Shown here: piece by piece, positions 59,861 through 64,000 of the stretch
Numbering within the stretch: the first letter of the stretch is position 1
Layout: the number at the start of each line of letters is the position of its first letter
Assembly (NCBI GenBank): GCA_025267735.1
Contig: CM046308.1
Span: 31,919,267-31,983,266, forward strand
Origin: Mactra quadrangularis
Taxonomy: Eukaryota; Mollusca; Bivalvia; Venerida; Mactridae
DNA length: 64,000 nt
Reading direction: 5' to 3'
Notes under the pieces: generated by a model
What the model saw: only the letters and a program-made list of their open reading frames with translations
Database searches by the model: none
What the model was told of the DNA's origin: nothing
Made by a program: the position numbers and the translations under genes

Positions 59861-61552
59861 TAAAAATATAATAAAAATATGTAATGTAATGTAAAAAAGT
59901 AGTGCCAAATATTTGTAGCTGGTAGTTACGAACTTCTGCGCAAAGCAACTCATAAAGGTCATAGACATAGATTTTGCCACTGGGGTCAATATTGACGCCT
60001 CCCAGGGGTCATCAGATTAAATATTGGCCCTACCCAGAGGTAGAATAAGTAGAATAAACATGTAGTTATGTAAAGAAATATTTAAAATATATTTTTTAAT
60101 TGTATTACACAGTGCTTAAATTTTTTTGCATTGTGAACTCGAGGTCAATTTCTTTTCAGCTTAATATGAACGTGTTCAAAGATTACGAGTCAGATGCCTT
60201 TAGAATCTGGTGCTCTCGAGAGCGATCCTGGCACTGTAGAACCCCCTCTATACCCTCTTTATTTCAATATAAATATACAAATATGTAAAATACACCAGCT
60301 TATTGAATAAAATCAACGTCATTTTGGTTAAATTTTGTTGCAGAGATCAAACAATATCAGGAGGCAGAAATCTCTGTGAACAAAATTTCCGTTACTATGT
60401 TTGCGGATAAGCGTTTTTTACTGAGTGATAATCTTCCCTATGCTTAATTGAAGTCTTAATTTCTAATGTTTAAACTGAACGTCGTAATCTGTTTATCAAA
60501 CTCCTTATAGTTTTCAAATTAAAGCCGTGCTTGTTATATTAGTAATAAAGCAGTTTTCCTATGTAGAACAAATGATATGGAAAAGATAACGCTTTATTCA
60601 TGTTAGCTGCGTGACTAAGCAATAAAATGCAACTTAAAAGTAACACATTTGTTGGTTCAATTTAAGTCTTGAAAGATTTGACGCTATTATAAACCTACAT
60701 AATCAGTCTAAAATTTCCGTTACCGTTGCGCTTATTCATTTTACATATACATGCCGTCTAATAATGCAGCTTATCACAGGTAATATGAACATTTTTTGTA
60801 TTGACAATGATCAAAGTTAAGTATAAGAAACAGCAAGTTATCATTATGACACCCACAAATAATAGAAAACAAATGGATTGTCACCAATGATTACACTGTT
60901 GATTTCATTATTAGTATTGAAAAGTGTTCCCAAAGTTTAGTGCAGAGTTATGGCTTAACAAATAAGCCTTTCAAGTCGTATTTTTCATTTCTAGACAGAG
61001 ATATGTATACTTGTTGAAAACCAAATCAGATATTTGGTACGAAAGTATATATTTGTGAATACTCCTTTATTGTCTTCAATGAGGGTACAGCATCTGATAT
61101 CAAAAACGAATAGTCAAAGTTTTACACCTTATCCTCTTTATATGGTCATAGCACTGGAAATAAGATAGTTATGCATCCAGAAAATTAGATTCTAACATAG
61201 GCACGTGCGTTTTCACTCTTTAATTAAAGTGATGTCATCTATGCTTTATTATTCAACAAAATATAGCTCGTGGCGGCTGTTGAAATTTTACTCCCCACGT
61301 TAAATGCGCAAAGCCGAAAATGGCGCCCGAGTTTATAAGGGTTGACTTTTACAAACTGGTTTCTATTCTATAATTAAGATTTTAATATTTTTTGTTCGGA
61401 ATAAGAAACGCCTATCTGTGAGAATTGTGTTAATTAATGCTATTTTCGGCCTTTGCTCTGGGGTGGATTTCAACAGCATGACGTTTCTGACAGTTAAAAA
61501 TAGTTCTATAAATATATCTTTTCTACGGATGTATTTTACGATGTTAGAATCG

Positions 61553-61720
61553 AAATAACTTACAGTTGTCTATATTTTGTTGTCTAATAAAATATAGGCA
61601 CTCGTTTGATGCGCTTATTAAATCACTCGTGCTAAAGCACTCGTGATTTAATCATACGCGCATCACAACTCGTGCCTATATTTTATTAGACAACAAAATA
61701 TAGACAACTGTAAGTTATTT
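61553..61720. repeat. 168-bp near-perfect palindrome
   Basis: AAATAACTTACAGTTGTCTA with TGTCTAATAAAATATAGGCA pairs with TGCCTATATTTTATTAGACA and TAGACAACTGTAAGTTATTT. The centre is ACTCGTGCTAAAGCACTCGT. Arms are about 80 bp with few mismatches. Confidence 0.85.
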
Positions 61721-62279
61721 CTTAATTAACATCCCTCATACATGCATAATAACGAACAAAACATTTACAATTGATTTGTTTGAAGTTGATTTTTCACTTT
61801 TTCACAAACTGAGATGGACCTAGAAAAAATGAGACATTTCTAAACATGTGTCTTTCCCTATTTTTTATTGAATATGTATGTTTGTCTGTTTGTTTCTTTT
61901 TTCTTTCAAACTGTAAGCAACAAAATATATGCGTGTGTTGAATAAAATTATTTAACTTTAACTATAGAATTTAATACGATAGTTTAGCGCGTACTTAATT
62001 AATACCTTCAAAGGGGTGTAGGTAGCAAATAAACCAATTAGAATTTTTTTATATCAATTGTAAGTCTTCTTGTTTGTCATAGAGCAATTATTTTTCAACA
62101 GTAATTATGATAGTAACAATAATTATAAAACAAATAAATATTAATTTGGTACATCTAAAGAAAAAGTACAATAAAAAACTAAACGATTACAATAGCCATA
62201 ATTGTTTTTAGCTCATATTCGACTGGTCTGCAGAATCAGTACTTCACCAATCTTACATGAACTATCAATATTAATAAAC

Positions 62280-62530
62280 AGTCCGAAAATTTTCTCTCTG
62301 AAAATTAAGTGGTCCGTTACAGTAATACCCAACTTGTTGGTCCGTAATTTTAACGCTCTTAAAAGTAAGTGGTCCGCTATAATTAAACTAGATGTAAATC
62401 TTGTCAATATAACACGATAAATCTTCTTTTTTAATTCAGTATGCAAAATATTCTATCATCAGCTCGATCAATCACCTGGTCCGTAATTTCAACACTCTTC
62501 ATTATTAATACAGTTTGCAAAAAATAATCT
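62280..62530 (-). repeat. Diverged piece of GGACCA array, inverted
   Basis: TTAAGTGGTCCGTTACAGTA, GGTCCGTAATTTTAACGCTC and CACCTGGTCCGTAATTTCAA are reverse complements of the 57690-58510 units. Confidence 0.75.
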
Positions 62531-62670
62531 TATACATTGTATCTTCAAACTCAAACTAATTTGCCAAATTTGATCTTGAATAACTTTTTTGTATATCATT
62601 TAATTTGTTTGAAATTCAAGCTAATTATTTTTAAGTTAAAGAACTATCTAAATTCCATTACTTCTGTTAA

Positions 62671-63293
62671 CCCTTTACTGGTTGCGACATGTGTGAAAAG
62701 TAGCCTTTTTTTCACCATTACGCGCTAGGGCTATTTCAAGATGCTCTAATTTCATTACTAATTATCATACAGTTATGCAACTTGGCCAAGTTATTCCCTG
62801 GGTGAATGTCTTTCAGAAAAATCAAGTTGAGCCCCGATCCCCGTTACCATGGCAACGCTGGGGCGGAGCAAAAACGGCAAAAAATGCAATTTTCGCTCTT
62901 TTTCCACCCCACGTTTGCACTTCAAACGGTAATATTTTCCGAAATTGAGATCTAAAGTGCCAGGTCTTTTCAGATACTGAAAACATGTTTTCTTATCAGC
63001 ATTTGGCGCCATTTCTCTGCACTCAATGACCCCGATTTTTTTTCTGGCGATGAGGGGCGCTGCGCCCCCTTCAAACCCCAGCAACAAAGGGGGGCACATC
63101 CCCCCTTCGGAACCCCCCTGAGACATCAATTGATGGGGGAGGCGCGCGAAAACGAGCTCATTTTTTTGGGACAACTATCCTTTAGTGAAATTCGCTTAAT
63201 CCAGATGAAAAACACCATTTTTAAGGCTGTGGCGGCCATTTTGGAGGGGGGGGGGTCTAGACACGTAAAAATGCGGGATTGAGCAGTTAAGGG
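62671..63293. mobile_element. piggyBac-like MITE, GC-rich interior, TTAA TSD
   Basis: CCCTTTACTG opens and CAGTTAAGGG closes a 623-bp element, with TTAA at 62667-62670 and 63294-63297. CCC termini with TTAA duplication are the hallmark of piggyBac. The interior is far more GC-rich than its surroundings, with runs such as GGGGCGCTGCGCCCCCTTC. A 127-codon minus-strand frame inside shows no recognisable domain. Confidence 0.8.
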
Positions 63294-63344
63294 TTAATAT
63301 CTTCATTAACAAGAAAGATATTAGATGAAATATTTTTTCACCCT

Positions 63345-63446
63345 TACATAGGAATTCAATGATAAAATCCGAGGATTCCAACTGTAAGGACATACTTGCC
63401 AATTGGATTGCTTCAGATTTTATCAGGGAAAGATAACTGACTAAAG
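63345..63446 (+). repeat. ~110-bp dispersed segment abutting the right array
   Basis: TTACATAGGAATTCAATGAT, GAGGATTCCAACTGTAAGGA and AGATAACTGACTAAAGTCCC match 43223-43336 closely. In the left array only the AATTAGGGACTT end of this segment remains (58089-58100). Confidence 0.75.
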
Positions 63447-64000
63447 TCCCTAATTGGTCCGTAACTCAAACGCTCTTAAAATTAAGTGGTCCGCTACAGT
63501 TAAACCTAGGTGTAAATGTCCATCAATGTAACACGATCAGACTTCATTATTAATACAGTCCGCCAAATAATAATCTTATATCTTCTCGATCTATAACCTG
63601 GTCCGTAAATCTAACGCTCTTAAAATTAAGTGGTCCGCTACAGTTAAACCTATGTGCAAATGTCCGTCATTTTAACTCTATTAAAATAACCCGGTCCGCT
63701 ACAGTGATACCTTACATCTGCTAAATCTATCACCTGGTCCGTAACTCTTATTAAAATTAAGTGGTCCGCTACAGTTAAACCTAGACGTAAATGTCCGTCA
63801 TTTTAACTCTATTAAAATAACCCGGTCCGCTACAGTGATACCTTACATCTGCTAGATCTATCACCTGATCCGTAACTCTTATTAAAATTAAGTGGTCCGC
63901 TACAGTTAAACCTCAGAGCAATAGTTTGTCAATTTAGTACGACTCTTCATAATTAATACAGTTCGACAAAAACTGGTCCGTTACTCTTACGCTCTTAAAA
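63447..64000 (-). repeat. Right GGACCA tandem array, runs off the window
   Basis: Repeated TTAAGTGGTCCGCTACAGTT, AAACCTAGGTGTAAATGTCC, CACCTGGTCCGTAACTCTTA and ACCCGGTCCGCTACAGTGAT. The first 205 bp are about 93% identical, inverted, to 57899-58100. Confidence 0.88.

Larger units (their letters stand above)
58511..62279. other. Interior region with recurrent AAATTTCCGTTAC box
   Basis: No coding frame found. AAATTTCCGTTACC or close variants occur at 58690, 58896, 59087, 59244, 59259, 59600, 60383 and 60711, all on the plus strand. A pearl-like head (59785) and a 168-bp palindrome (61553-61720) are also present. Confidence 0.6.

Noticed and set aside
62791..63174. 127-codon minus-strand ORF
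   Set aside because: It lies wholly inside the TTAA-flanked piggyBac-like MITE, in GC-rich sequence that has few stop codons, and shows no transposase or other domain.
1..64000. CRISPR arrays, bacterial operons, riboswitches, phage or viral genes
   Set aside because: Repeat spacing, spliced exons, SINEs and composition are eukaryotic. No short regular repeats with unique spacers, and no viral or bacterial gene recognised.

Overview
The window looks like AT-rich, intron- and repeat-dominated DNA from a marine invertebrate, most probably a bivalve mollusc. There are no operons, no rRNA, no functional-looking tRNA and no long ORF. It does hold spliced exons of a conserved eukaryotic gene, several tRNA-headed SINE families, pearl/Helentron-like elements with core tandem repeats, many MITEs with readable target-site duplications (TSDs), and several satellites. 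The mollusc call is an inference from repeat style; the eukaryotic and animal calls are much firmer.

The only protein-coding gene I can defend is a plus-strand part of DPH6 (diphthine--ammonia ligase, long form with RidA-like tail). Five consecutive exons (37892-37983, 38831-38924, 39730-39880, 41087-41354, 42625-42775) have GT-AG borders and compatible phases, and join into one open frame of 252 codons. They cover the end of the ATP-pyrophosphatase domain, the linker, the first RidA-like domain and the start of the second. I could not find the N-terminal exons upstream or the remaining C-terminal exons downstream. The block lies between two direct repeats of 188 bp that differ at only two positions (37322-37509 and 43009-43196).

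Layout: 1-17.4 kb is unique AT-rich DNA with small inverted-repeat elements and SINE fragments. 17.4-19.55 kb is a 177-bp satellite with a four-monomer higher-order period of about 704 bp. 19.9-21.4 kb has a hAT-like MITE and an inverted SINE pair. 21.7-28.8 kb is a series of tandem arrays broken by SINEs and a Helentron-like element that carries five regularly spaced DR1-type AGGTCA repeats. 28.8-37.8 kb holds SINEs, hairpins, a hAT MITE and a duplicated intron-like segment. 37.9-42.8 kb is DPH6, with a TE in every intron. 43-57 kb has MULE-like and Harbinger-like MITEs, SINEs and palindromic clusters. 57.7-64 kb is dominated by a large inverted pair of tandem arrays enclosing a decayed region with a recurring 13-bp box and a TTAA-flanked piggyBac-like MITE.

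Most of the interest is in transposon biology. TSDs can be read by eye for about fifteen insertions. One insertion fell on a DPH6 5' splice site and duplicated the donor motif. Functional statements about repeats are inference; boundaries and TSDs are read directly from the sequence.
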